Assembly (NCBI GenBank): GCA_000149265.1
Contig: CH002796.1
Location: 895,879-959,878 of the forward strand
DNA from: Ciona savignyi
Lineage: Eukaryota > Chordata > Ascidiacea > Phlebobranchia > Cionidae
DNA: 64,000 bases
Reading direction: 5' to 3'
In this document: in pieces, positions 1 to 12,700 of the stretch
Position numbering within the stretch: the stretch's first letter is position 1
How the letters are laid out: every line of letters starts with the position of its first letter
Notes under the pieces: model-generated
Database searches by the model: none
What the model saw: only the letters and a program-made list of their open reading frames with translations
What the model was told of the DNA's origin: nothing
Made by a program: the position numbers and the translations under genes

Positions 1-140
1 TAGGTAAATAGACTTTCTTTGTCAAGCGGTGAACCACAGCTCGCGTGTTCACCTGGTCGTTGAAGGTTTATGATAGATGAAATGTTGTGCCTGGTAACGA
101 AATAGAATTTACAACTTCGTACCAGAATTAATGAGCTTTT

Positions 141-530
141 AATCAATACTGAGCATGGGCGTAATTATTGGGAAGAAATGTTTTATGAACATATTATAGC
201 AAGTGACTTTTGCTAATAAATCAATACTGAGAATGGACGGAATTAATGGAAAAACATTGTTTTATGAACATATTAGCAAGTGACTTTTGCTAATAAATCA
301 ATACTGAGCATGGGTTTAATTAATGGGAAGAAACATAGTTTTATGAACATATTAGAAAGTGACTTTTGCTAATAAATCAATACTGAGCATGGGGGTAATT
401 AATGGAAAGAAATGTTTTATGAGCATATTAGCAAGTGACTTTTGCTAATAAATCAATACTGAGCATGGGTTTAATTAATGGGAAGAAACATAGTTTTATG
501 AACATATTAGAAAGTGACTTTTGCGAATAT
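141..530. repeat. 77-bp minisatellite, 5 copies
   Basis: Units begin with AATCAATACTGAG at 141, 219, 296, 375 and 451, so the period is 76-79 bp. Each unit ends in CAAGTGACTTTTGCTAAT or a close variant. Copies differ by small indels, for example an extra CATAG before TTTTATGAAC in units 3 and 5. No conserved open frame. Confidence 0.9.
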
Positions 531-970
531 ATGCCCTAAAATAACAATTTATTGTATACAAGTTAGGTAATGTACCGATTAGAATTAAAACTGTTTATAT
601 GAAAAAATTTTCTAACTATAGGATAGCACCAAATACATTAATGTTTAAAGAAGACTTTTGTGAAACAAAAAGAAGAAAATAATGGTTGTCAGTTTTTTAA
701 GGTGTTTAGCTTTACTGATGAAAAGAAAGGTGCGAGCATAGTTTCACCATGTAGTGAATGCTTATGATTTAGAGTTTCTAAAAATAACTGATACATTTTA
801 AAGCAGCTTTGCACATGAATATTAATTACAAATCACATTAACACGAAAATTCAAGAATATAGGGCTTTATAAATATACATTGATCATAATCAACATAACG
901 ATGCTTATAAAGGTATTGTGTTGAAAAGTTGGAAAATATAGTGTTTTGTACAAAAGAATTGTGTAAAATG

Positions 971-1066
971 CTAAATAACTCGGACTGGTCCAAAAATCCA
1001 ACTATAAAATGCCAAATAACTCAGACTGGTCCAAAAATCCAACTATAAAATGCAAAATAACTCGAA
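971..1066. repeat. tandem duplication of ~47 bp
   Basis: The segment containing CTCGGACTGGTCCAAAAATC followed by CAACTATAAAATGC occurs twice back to back, with a partial third start (AAAATAACTCGAACT). Confidence 0.8.
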
Positions 1067-2344
1067 CTAACTAACTGTTACCCTGTGTGTGAAACTCTGT
1101 TTAAAAAGAATAAACACAGGATTTGGACTTGTAAATTTTTGTGAACTAAATACATATAATATATATTAGTATGTTCATCCTGAAAATTGATACTAAATCA
1201 AGGTTGAATACTCCTTGAAAATGCAGTGTAGTAAAAACATGAAACCACAGCATTTTTAATCAAACCGATAGTCGTGATCAAATGCAGAAAAAAAACTTTT
1301 TTTTAACTTTGTGTTTTATAAAATGCTTATAAAGTGTCCACAAAATGCTAGGGTAACAGCATGTTTGATAAATATGGCAGATCAATAAAATAATTGACAT
1401 TTTAACAAGTTAAAACGGTATTTTTGAACGATGTGAACGGAACGACATAATTAATATTTTTTTCCAGCACAATGGCCAGATTATAACATGAGATATTAGA
1501 ATATGTGTGCAGGTGTGTCTACATGAAAACATAAACTATATGTGTACTATAACAACATTAAAGTCCACTGGGTAAATATAATTAATCAACTACACAATAA
1601 AACATATATAATTATATATAACTTATAAGTGGCTGGTTTTGATTACTTAACCACATTATCATTATATATTGTTTTTGACATGCTTTATATTATCAACTAT
1701 ATTTTAAATTGTTTTTTTCCTAAACTTTAAACCAAGAATATATAATGTGAACTTATCAAGAAAAAATCCTTAATTTAATACAAAACGATATTAGAATTAT
1801 TAACTAAATTAATTACCTTTTAAACTGTTCAATTATGCCGTACTTTTCAATAATTTGTGTGGACGGGCGGGACATGGCAACTACATTGTCTAAAACCCTG
1901 GTGGAAAAAACATGTCCATAATTAGCACACAACATAACTGAACAAGTGTTGCTATGTGTACAGTTAAACAGCAAATAAGTAATTATGGATACTTATATAA
2001 GTTACATATTAGCAAACTTAGGGTCACTGATATGATCATGTGATTTAAAACGGGAGGTTATTTTCTTTAAATCAATTTGTCAGTACATTTTAGAACTTCT
2101 TAAAATGGGAGATTTTCAAAGAGCTTGAATTTGCGGTTTAAAATTAGGTAAACGGACAAATCACAATATATAACATTAAAAATATCACAGAAAAAATAAA
2201 CTTAAAAATATTCTACAGGAGAATATCATAGAAAAATCGAACATGAATTACAATATGATAAAAAATACACTTGAAACCATTTACAGATGAATGGAAAAAA
2301 ACAAAATACAGGCAATAATGGGAAAACGCAACAGATTACCTCAA

Positions 2345-2545
2345 CTCCCACCGTGTGAGTTACCAGAGCTATTGCAACATATATAATTTGGACGTTTCTT
2401 TAATTTAGTAGAACCCATTAATGTGCTGGTTTCAGGCGATTTCCATTAAGTGCCTTGCCTAAAGACACAACCGAATAACTAGCGACCAGTTTTGAAACTG
2501 CAACTCTTCGCCTGAAAGAAGACGGACTAACCCACCAAGCTAATC
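2345..2545 (-). mobile_element. SINE-A copy, old
   Basis: Retains the family landmarks AGAACCCATTAAT, AAGTGCCTTGCCT and CTAGCGACCAGTTT, and on the minus strand the tRNA-like head. The (TATCC)n end is lost. Confidence 0.75.
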
Positions 2546-3965
2546 GATTTGACTAAATGTAGCAGAAACTGTACCAGGATGAGAAGACGCCCTTAATAGC
2601 TTGGTCTGCATCACTCCATCGAGCAGGGTTCTCCCACTTACAGTTCTTCCCTCCACAAGCCATCGAACATTGCATGGGTCCTGGGAACACTTGACGAATG
2701 CGCTCTCCGAACCGCGTGTACTTCGCCTCTGCCACACCTGGATGTACATTTGATACATATTTATCAGGGCGACAGCATTAATGATTATAGACTGTGATCA
2801 CCCAAGGGGTGGTAAATGTCGAATTACATGGGGAAGTGTAAAAGTGGTTGCCGACTGATTTTTTCAGCAAAACAGAATTTTTACAAATAAATAAAATATT
2901 GAGAAGTATATTGTCGCATTGGGTATGTTTTGTTTTTATGAAGCTCTGTTCGGCCACTTTAGGGTTTTTTATTATAAAAGTGTAATTTAAAAGTAATTTT
3001 TGGTCAATATGTAACTTCGTTTAATTAATGGCAAAGGGTTGTAAGCAGTAGCCCATGTAAATGCTGAAACCCATTTCACAATTCAAATCATACCTTTTTA
3101 ATAATGGTACATTTTTACTACTAATATAAATAGCATCTACACTTTTCAAACACCACTTGGTTTTATAAATTCTTTTACAGATATTTGTAATAATGTAAAT
3201 GATAAATACAAAAATACAGAAGTTTATAACTTAAGGACTTACCATCTTCAAGTGGGGTATTACTGCCTCTTCTATTTTCCATTTTCGGCTGTTAAGTGAT
3301 ACTTATGCTTTACCATCAGTTGCATTTACTACAGGTCATAATAAAAATATCCAGACCCCTGTACACTACTTGTGCAGTACACACAAAATAGAACCATCTA
3401 AAAAAAAGAGTTTCTATGATTGTTAAGTCAATACTTGTAAAATTTTAGGCACACGTCATGAAAGCGGACAGTACTTTAAAATGTGAATGTTACAAGGACT
3501 TTTCATCATGTGGCAAATGACCACAGGTACAAAGGATTCTAAAGCCCTTCACCCCATTGTTCAAATACGATTCATAAAGTGGTATTCCCCGCTATACAAA
3601 GCACAGGTTGGAACAACCTAACAATTATTAACTGAAGTCGGACAAATAAAGTAGCATTGTTAGCGCTGTACAGAAATAATATGGGAAATTTTAACCACAC
3701 CCTTTAAATAACTGACTTTTGTACCATGCGGTTTTTCAATTTGTCAATAGTAATAACAACTTTGATTTCTTTTCATCTTTACGTGTTGTAAAAACAATAT
3801 AATTTTTCCACCAAGTTTTTCACATTTTGACCAATTCATTTTGAACAGATTTTAAAGATGTATTTAAGGCCTTTTACAATAATATTGATTTTCCTTAATA
3901 AAACTCGTTAAGGTTTCAGAATTAAGAAAGGTCTAGAAAGAATCCATTTTGTTCTTTTCCTCCTT

Positions 3966-4004
3966 ATGTGTACATTTGACTTAGGAAGTGTTAAATGTAC
4001 ACAT
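3966..4004. other. 12-bp perfect hairpin in PPIL1 3' flank
   Basis: ATGTGTACATTT (3966-3977) and AAATGTACACAT (3993-4004) are perfect reverse complements around a 15-nt loop. The structure begins 34 nt past the PPIL1 stop, so it would sit in the 3'UTR. A role in mRNA 3' processing or stability is possible but not shown. Confidence 0.6.
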
Positions 4005-4037
4005 GCTGTCAGGATTCTTCACTATTTCGTGTATTTG

Positions 4038-4565
4038 CTAGTATGAGTCCATCCGGGCGCCCCCTTCATCAATCACATATGCACTTTTAATAAACACATC
4101 TTGGACTGGCCGGTCCTGCGCGTTGGTTTCGACCAAACCCAACATGTGCACTGCTTTTATGCCCCCACTAATTCTTCCAAATATCGTATGCTTGTTGTCC
4201 AGCCACTGAGTAGGCGCCAAGGTGATAAAGAACTGACTTCCGTTGGTATTTGCGCCAGAATTTGCCATTGAAAGTATCCCGGCACCGGTGTGTTTCAGAT
4301 CTCTATGTATCTCGTCGGCAAAATGGCGGTTGTAAATAGACGAGCCTCCTCTACCGGTGCCGGTAGGGTCCCCACCTTGTATCATGAAGTTTTTTATAAC
4401 TCGGTGAAACTTGGTTTTATTGTAATACCCCCTGCGACAGAGCTCGGCAAAGTTGGTGCAAGTCTTTGGAGCATGATTCCAGTAAAGTTCGATTTCTATG
4501 TTTCCAACGGAGGTTTGCAGAATGGCATTTGGCGGTTGCCACGTGATGGGGGGTATTCCCGTCAT
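4038..4565 (-). CDS. PPIL1: peptidyl-prolyl cis-trans isomerase-like 1
   Basis: A 175-aa single-domain cyclophilin in one uninterrupted exon. The fold runs over almost the whole protein. Catalytic-site motifs are visible: FHRVIKNFMIQGGD (the catalytic Arg, Phe, Met and Gln region), GSQFFITLAPTQWLD and HTIFGRI. The N-terminus (IPPITWQPPN) and the segment ETNAQDRPVQDV match the PPIL1 subfamily rather than cyclophilin A. Established for the family: PPIL1 is a spliceosomal cyclophilin that joins activated spliceosomes through SKIP/SNW1, and acts in the nucleus. The start ATG is the first Met after an in-frame TAA a few codons upstream. The length is a little over the usual ~166 aa because of a short extra C-terminal tail. 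Vertebrate PPIL1 genes have introns; none is present here, which suggests intron loss or a functional retrocopy. It lies on the same strand as CRBN, about 2.2 kb beyond the CRBN stop. Confidence 0.96.
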   Translation of the reverse strand: MTGIPPITWQPPNAILQTSVGNIEIELYWNHAPKTCTNFAELCRRGYYNKTKFHRVIKNFMIQGGDPTGTGRGGSSIYNRHFADEIHRDLKHTGAGILSMANSGANTNGSQFFITLAPTQWLDNKHTIFGRISGGIKAVHMLGLVETNAQDRPVQDVFIKSAYVIDEGGARMDSY

Positions 4566-4679
4566 TTTATACTTAAGTTATTTAAAATACAGCTCTATAA
4601 ATAAGTAATGTGATTAATGTGTTATTCGATATGCCTACAGCATAAATGGCTTTCCTTGTCCCAAAATAGGATCATTATC

Positions 4680-4800
4680 TAGTTTAGTTTATTTTTGGTT
4701 TCCTTGATGTACACATAAAGCGGGACTACAATTTTGAAAACGGGAAAAACGGCAAAACGACTGTTGTTAGAACATGTCTAAAAAAGAAATAAATTATGAA
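4680..4800 (+). mobile_element. element C copy
   Basis: Shows the family landmarks GTTTAGTTTATTTTTGGTTTC and, about 60 bp on, ACGGGAAAAACGGCAAAACG followed by a degenerate AACACGTCTAAAAA. It has no coding capacity and no recognisable tRNA promoter, so it is probably a non-autonomous DNA element. Confidence 0.65.
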
Positions 4801-6569
4801 ATAATATTTTATATTATAGGCTTTTTAAATACTGGTAGATGGGACATTAATATGCATTGTGCCATATAAATTAATACAACTGCAACATATACTAAAATTT
4901 TGAGAAAATCATACCGATCATGTAAGTATGGCTATACATTCTCACAAACAAAACAGTGGGTTAAATCCTATGTAACCAATCAATTAATTCTGTGACTGTT
5001 TTGCGCTAATTTGTTCGCCAATAATTAATCAATATATGGATAAAGAATGTCTGCACAGATAGGCGTCGATTACCTGGTTGGTCGGTCTGACACAATTACC
5101 CGGTATGAAAATATGGGGTGGCAAAGTAGAAAAAAACTATACTTGCGTCTTCAGATTTTTACAAGACGTCTAATTACTACAGGATAGCTTGTAGCGCTTA
5201 TCGCTCGGAGGGTAGGTGTAAGAGTTCGGGTTCCAAGTGCTCTAAGCCATTTTGTATTAATTAGAGGTACCATAAAAATCTGTGGCAAGTATCTGGGTAA
5301 GCCCCTAGATTTTACATATTAAACAGTCTTTTGAATATTTAATTGGCAGCAGGATAAAATCATCAGTTTTCGTTAACAAAGAAAAATAGCAGCAGTCTGC
5401 ACAACATACCCTAAGATAAACATGAGTGTTGACAAGAAACTTAGCAGATGATGTTTAAACAGTGCCATTGATATATATTGAGTTCAAGAAATTTTCTTTA
5501 TTATATTTAACACACTGAAATAGCTCTTGACTGTGTACATGGGATGATCTGACGACTGCCCGTATTATAACACTGATAAACATGGTGAGAATACTGTTTT
5601 TATCCTGACACTTTCTTTATTACAATTATGACACAGCAGATGATGTACAAGAGTAACGTGTTTGTGAAATACAAACTGTGTTGGGGAACAAATAAATAAC
5701 TGTCACCTATAATTAAATCTGAATACTTTGGAAAAGTTAAATAATTACCGGCACCGCCAAACTAAATGAAAATTCTCTACGACTACAAAACTTTGGTCGC
5801 GTATGTGCATCGGCTATAGCTAAAGTAACAGTGCCTTTAACACAAATACAAACTATATAAACTGCGGGGTTTCGTAAACCCGCATGAACCACACGAACCA
5901 ACTTTACCTAATGCATTTAAAACCTTAACAAACGCTTACCAGCGACACCCAGTAGCCTAAATAAAGTGTTTTAAATAATTTAAAATTTCCACTAATCAAG
6001 CAAGGCCGAACGAAACCAAATAACTTACTGCAAATTAACTTTTTTTGAGAAATTAACCATTATAAACTGCTCTTATCCGGTACAGTGTCTTATTCGATCT
6101 TTACCCGTTTCCATTTATTGAGGTTGGTTGTGTTCTTGGAATCAAAATTCAATAAATTCAAGGTGATAGTTAACTACTGAACTTATATCAAACTTAACAC
6201 ACTGCAATGTCTTCTGCAACTCGACTCAACCAATCATTTTTTTTCTCCATAACTGAGCAGGTTCTATCGTACAATCAAATTGATTTAAAAAATGCGACAA
6301 CGCGATGAAAAAAAGAACATAATTAAGGTCTGGAATTTAATTCTAGTTCAGTAGCTACTAAAAATAATAAGGCTCGAAATACGATCAAAGACACAATCAT
6401 TCCTGGTGGGCAACGCGAATTAATGGAGTCGACAAAATTAATCCCGCTCTTACGCTGAAGAACCAATCGATCGGACCTTCGTTTAAACGACAACATATGC
6501 CGAATGAATTACAGATCACTGAATATAGCCCACGAGACGTTTTACATCATGAAAGCGACATTGTCCGCA

Positions 6570-6575
6570 TTTATT
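6570..6575 (-). promoter_or_regulatory. candidate CRBN poly(A) signal
   Basis: AATAAA on the minus strand about 210 nt after the CRBN stop codon. It is the nearest canonical hexamer seen downstream; cleavage there is inference. Confidence 0.45.
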
Positions 6576-6782
6576 GAGCAGAATTCACAATGTTCGATTA
6601 AAACCAAAACGTGTATACGTTAAGCACTTGGTGAAATTTCATTTAACATAACTTTTAGATATCGTAATTTCCGTTTAACTCAGAGCAATGTAAGATATAG
6701 GCTATATCAATCTTGATTTAGTTTCACAAGCATTCATCATAAAAAAAGTAAAAACAACTGGAGGATGCGATATATTAGAACT

Positions 6783-9700
6783 TCACAGCATAGGAGTCCA
6801 CGAAGTTGACGGTGGTAAAAAATCGATATCTTCGTTGTCGTCGACGACGTCGTCTGCCACCTGGGGCGACAGGGCGGAACGGGTAAGCCCCCAAAACTTC
6901 TGCGGCACAAGGTGTGAGTCGGACGCGGTGAACTTCCAACCGATGTGTTGGCGACAGCGCCTGCATTCGCATATCGTCCATGCGTACCTACAGGTGTTTT
7001 TAAAATGATAGGATATGATATTTAGGTTTATTCACGTGAATTGGAAAACCAAGGGGTTTTACACACGGGCAATTGTTAGATCACCTCGCGCCCATCGTCA
7101 GGTTACCGGAGCTCATGCAGTCTGTTGTATATGATTCAGACGTTTATTCAATTTGGTGAAACCCATTAATCCGCTGGGTTCCGGCAATATCCACTTAGTA
7201 TACCTTGCACAAGGACACAACCCACTAGCTAGTGAAAAGATAAATATATATTGTGGTTGCTGCATCGGTGGTAGTAAATCGTATCCACAGAGATAAAACT
7301 GCGGGTACGAAACCCTCCACAGGCTATTAACTCGTTTTTTTGAAAGGTTGGTTCAAACCAATTAATTTGCGAATTGAACAAAAACCAGGACAAATTAATA
7401 TATACCACACTGCAATAAACATGGTACCAGCTTTTAAGGTTCTTTTACAAACGTTTTTAACATCGCCGAGCTGGACGTTTTAAACCATTTTTTACGAAAT
7501 GCTCTGTAACAATATTATTTTAAGGCCCACAGCTCAATGCGTGATAAAGTATGGATTTCAAATTTAATAACCCCCTTTTGACAGCTGGATACCGTAAAGC
7601 GAAAGTAATATATACGATTACATCATTCATTTTCAATATTTAATGTGATAACAAAGGGAAGATGGGAAACACTAAACCGTATATCAAACCACAAACGGGC
7701 CCTTATCTAGACGTACGTCAAAGACGAAATGGCCGAATTAATAATTAAAAGGCAAGGGTATCTTATTACATGCAATTTTGCGCATAACTAAGTTGGCCAA
7801 CATTTCTTGCAGGGTTAAAGGGGAGTCAATTATAGTCACTTACACGTCGTCCGTACGGTTAGAAAATCCGTAACACGATCGATTTTCAAGGGTGGCGGGG
7901 TCGAAACCAGTCGTCAGCTAATCAGCTGTGTTCTTAGGCAAAGGACTTTGGAGTTACTTAAACCCAACAGTTTAAAAGACTAAAGAAATATTAGCAGTGT
8001 CGTCGTATTTAACAGACTGCGGACACGAAGTAAAATATTTTTGGGGGATAATTTTGGTAAGCACTATTTCTTGAAAATTTTTTCGTTGCTATGTCCAGCG
8101 GGCCAAATCCGACCCGTCGGATGACATCGACATGTTGCAACTAATAACCGATGTCACAGCTATATTTGTGCGTCGCTTGACGCAACATTGCTTTCTGGTT
8201 TTAACCAGTAATGTACCGTATTTCTTTTTCTTTTTTTTATCAACTGTAACAAACTATATGTATATAAGTTGCGGATCGATCACTTGGCCCGCCAGTCTAA
8301 GAGGGAAATAATTTTGGTCTCTGATCCAAAATGTGTAGCCAGCCCTGTTATAGTATCTTTAATGTTAAATATAGACAACTGTGCATAAATAATTCATCGC
8401 CGAATTCTCGTATTTATCAGCGAAAACCCTCCACAAGTAGGCTACAATATCTGTGAATATCCCTACTAATATCCCGAGAAAGGCACGGATGTGTGGCCGA
8501 ATGGTTAACGCGACCGATATATATACAGATTTAAAAAAACGGCCTTGGTTACGAACACATTACGGGTTCGAAACCTAGCTCGGTAAAAAACATTTATCCT
8601 GAGAAAGCGTGAAAATAGGATAAGATAGGATAAGATAGGATATTCATCTTTATCTCCGTGAATGGGAAAACCAAGCGGGTTAACACACGAGAAATCGTCA
8701 GATCACCTCGCACCCACCGTCGGGTTACCGGAGCTATTGCAGTGTGTTGTATATGATAGACACGTTCCTTCAATTTGGTAGAACCCATCAATCCGCTGGG
8801 ATCAGGCAATGTCCGTAAATAGCCTTGCCCAAGGACACAACCGACTAGCTAGCGACCAGTTTCGAACCTACAACCTTTCGATTGAAAGGCGACCCCGTTA
8901 GACCAACGGGCCGGACAATAAAGAGAAACGAATACATATTTCAAAACGGTCAAATCAAGCAAACCGTACAAACCCAGGAAACCAACTGTGCTCGGTAGTT
9001 CGCCGACCAACGTGCTCAAGGTTGGTGGTTTTGTAGAGCGTCAGCGTCTCATGCACCACCCCGCCGGGATTAACGTAAGCCGCCATCGGTCCGGAGAACG
9101 ACATACTGAACACCTCCTTACGATCGGCGATTCGCAGTGAACAGTATGAACAATGTAGCGTGGTGGACTGTTGACGGATAATCACGATTAAGTTGACGGA
9201 TAATCACGATTAAGTTGACGGATAATCACGATTAAGTTGACGGATAATCACGATTAAGTTGACGGATAATTCGGATTAACCAGAATTCACGTGGTAGACT
9301 GTTGATGAATATCCAGGATAAATTTAGTTTATGTTTGGTTTTCCACGATGTAAACACGAAGCAGGGCCTTGATAAAAAACTTGAAAAACGAGAAAAACAC
9401 TGCAAAACGACAGTAGTTAAAACGTTTAAAAACAATTAAATTTTTACTTTCGATATATTTAGACGTGGCCACCAAACCTAAATAAAAAATGGAAAAAAAC
9501 ATGTTTCTAACAAAATTATTAAACCCGAAGCCTCGAAGAAAAATGTGCGGTAAAGCGACCAGTGCAATGGGAAGCAGGCTTTAGGAGAAAAGGTGGCCCG
9601 GGAAGTGTGATTAACTTTAAATCACCATCGTAACTATAGTGTTCCTGTGAGGATATGAAGAAACCTCGCGACTTACTGCGCTATTACGACTGTTGTTATT

Positions 9701-12700
9701 TTACACGGAGATAAAAATATCCAGTTACAGCCCCACCTTGCGGAGCATGTTCAGCTCACAACGTAGCCGCTGGACAGCGCTGTGGAGTTGTAAGAGGAAG
9801 AGTCGGCGTTCAACAGTGAGTGGTATCATAGTCACGACCCAGAATGAGAAATCTGTGGCGCTGTCGGGACACTGGCTTTCCACGAGCCTTCCGTTCCATT
9901 CCTTTAACTCTTTGAAGATCTCAAAACGAAGAAAATCCTAAAATAAAGAAATAATTTTTTCCGATCGGATAGCTGATACGGGTAACTCGTTGGAATGTGG
10001 TGAGAAAGGTGACGGGATCGAAACCAGTTGCACGTTGTCTTTTTCGGCAATACAGTTAATTCAGTCTCTTGAAACCAGTGGTTTAAATGGTTTAAACGAA
10101 AATGTAGCAACGTCTCTGTCGTACCCACTAACCTATAGTGGGTTCATACGATGTCCACAAAGTGCCCTTTCCCATCCCAATGACACAGCCGAGTAATTAG
10201 CAATCAGTTTCGATTGATCCCTCGAATGAACGGCGGCGCTCTAACAAACTTAGTTAGACCGCCGGACAAGTTTAGTCCATTACTTTAAAGTGGATTTTTT
10301 TGTGTTTTTATCGGACAACTTTTTAGCCCAAGATAACAAGTCCGTCCGTTTTAGTATAGATGGGCTAGTCTCTATCGGTTTTTGTTTAGGAGTCGGTATA
10401 TGTATTAAGCATCCGGCCACGTTTACTTTAATTTCTATCACACAGCGCAACCTTCTTAGCGTGTTAAACTTAAGTGAAGTCGACATGCACTTCAATGAGA
10501 GGTTAAAAATTTAAAAATCAATACGGATATCACCACCCGGCAGGATAGAAATAACTCACCCGGCCATATCAAGGCCTGGGAGGTGAACAAATTTAATCAA
10601 TTAAGATTTGACGCACGGTTGTGTGGCCGAGTGGTTAACGCGACCGTAAGACTTATATACAAAAACGGTACGAGTAACGAGCCCATCATGGGTTTGAAAC
10701 CTTAGTCTGGTAAGAAAAATAGACACGCCTGTACGTTCGTGTGGCGTTATGGTTAACGCGACCGAAACATCATATAACGACTGCTGCACAAAAACGGCCC
10801 AAATAATGAGTTCGAGTCAGAAACTTGACCCAGTAAAAAAATGACATGCGACTGATGTTTTAGCAGAAAAATAAAAACAATAAAAATATTGATATTTATC
10901 TCTAAAAAAAACGAACCAGCAAGCCCATGAGCCAAATATTACTGTTCATCAGTGAGCAATAGTGCGGCAATGAATATTTAATGCAACTGCAACTCACAGA
11001 CGAAAGAATTCCAATTGTATATGGAGCGAGCAAACATAATTAAAAACGCATTGTTCTAGAAAGTTCGTCATTCAATATTGGCAACAATGACTTCCTATTT
11101 CGCCGTTCAACTCGAGTATGCAATGCATTAGTCCTATGTTAGTTACGCAAGTATGGCAAGCGGTAGTTTGTGTTACAGACTAGTTACACTGGGCGGTCTG
11201 TACAGGACAGACCATCTAAAAGACCGGGTAAATTGGCTGATAGTGATCTTGTTTAAGTTTTTACTGCCGGCAATATTCGTCCTGCTGTCTGAGAGGAGCG
11301 ACGCAGTGGCGTTTAAATGGAAAATGGAGACTTATTACATGGTGAGCGTTTGTGGGGTTTCCCAATATATCACATAGGTTTTGTGCCAAACTCGCCAAGT
11401 TTTGTGCCAAACTCGCCAAGTTGTGTGCCAAACTCGCCAAGTTGTGTGCCAAACTCGCCAAGTTTTGTGCCAAACTCGCCAAGTTTTGTGCCAAACTCGC
11501 TAAGTTTTGTGCCAAACTCGCCAAGTTTTGTGCCAAACTCGCCAAGTTTTGTGCCAAACTCGCCAAGTTTTGTGCCAAACTCGCTAAGTTTTGTTGCAAA
11601 CTCGCTAAGTTTCGTTCCAAACTCGCTAAATTCTGTGCCAAACTCAAACTAGATAATTTGTCGCATTAAACACTTTATACACGGCCTCTAAATGTGGTAA
11701 ATTTCAAGTTAAGATTTGTAACTATGTAACAAATTCCATACATTTTGGGTAGAATTTAGTAAATTTGGGGTTAAAATCGGTAAATTGTGTGCCACAATCG
11801 TTGAGACATTGGGGCTAAAACGAGGACAATTGTGGTACAAACTAGATGTTGTGGCAAACTAACTGACCGTTTACATATAGGAACACATGCAAGGAAAATG
11901 CTTGGCTTACAAACAAGTTCCAAACATTGATTTCACATCGATTCAAACATTTAACCCCGTGTATTACAACTACGACAACGTCAACGAGAGTGAAGAATTA
12001 GCACAGCCGAGTCTGACACCGGAACAACTGGAAAAACAACTACGAGAGATATTAATTATGACGAAAAAGCACCATAAATATCTAAAAAGAGGGAACCAGA
12101 TGAAAAGTCAAGTGTCCGAAGCATGCTGTCAATCATTCAAGTAAGCGATTTCATGTTGTCAATCATTTAAGTAAGTGATTTCATGTTGTCAATCATTTAA
12201 GTAAGTGATTTCATGTTGTCAATCAATTAGCTTAGGATAGGATACTTATGTTTATCCTCGTGAATGGGAAGACGCAATGGGCGTTAACACACCGGCAATC
12301 GTCAGATTACCTTGAACCCACCGTCCGGTTACCGGAGCTATTGCAGTGTGTTGTGTATGATTGTGACGTTCTTTCAATTTGGTAGAACTCACCATTCCAC
12401 TGGGTTAAGGCACGGTCCGTTTAGCACCTTCCCCAAAGACAACACCGATTAGCTAACGACCAATTTCGAACCTGCAAACCTTCGGTTGAAAGGCGCAGTA
12501 GTAACCCACCGGACTAATCGGTAACAAATTGACTGTTAAAAGCGTATAATTAAAAAATACTTGCGATTTTCGGTTAGAGGGGGTAATGAAATAGGCATAG
12601 GTCTCATTAATTCAATGGCCATCATTGCCATATTGTACTTATAGTTAGCAAACATAATTATAAGGGTAAAGAGCAAGCAATCAGACGAAAAAATTGGAGT

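Larger units (their letters stand above)
1..4037. other. gene-free left flank
   Basis: No coding exon with credible composition or splice sites was found here. It holds a 77-bp minisatellite (about 141-530), a 47-bp duplication near 971-1066 and one old SINE-A copy (2345-2545); the rest is AT-rich unique sequence. The short open frames at 2540-2758 lie over and beside the SINE remnant and look spurious. Confidence 0.6.
4566..6782. other. intergenic, CRBN 3' flank to PPIL1 5' flank
   Basis: AT-rich with no credible exon. Contains an element C copy near 4680-4800 and, at the right end, the presumed CRBN 3'UTR with a poly(A) signal. GC rises locally at 6380-6560 without an open frame. Confidence 0.6.

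Noticed and set aside
141-530. CRISPR-like spacing of repeats
   Set aside because: Units are contiguous 77-bp tandem copies without unique spacers, and the genome is clearly eukaryotic.
11261-11669. Long repetitive open frames on both strands
   Set aside because: They are by-products of the 21-bp minisatellite, whose period is a multiple of three.
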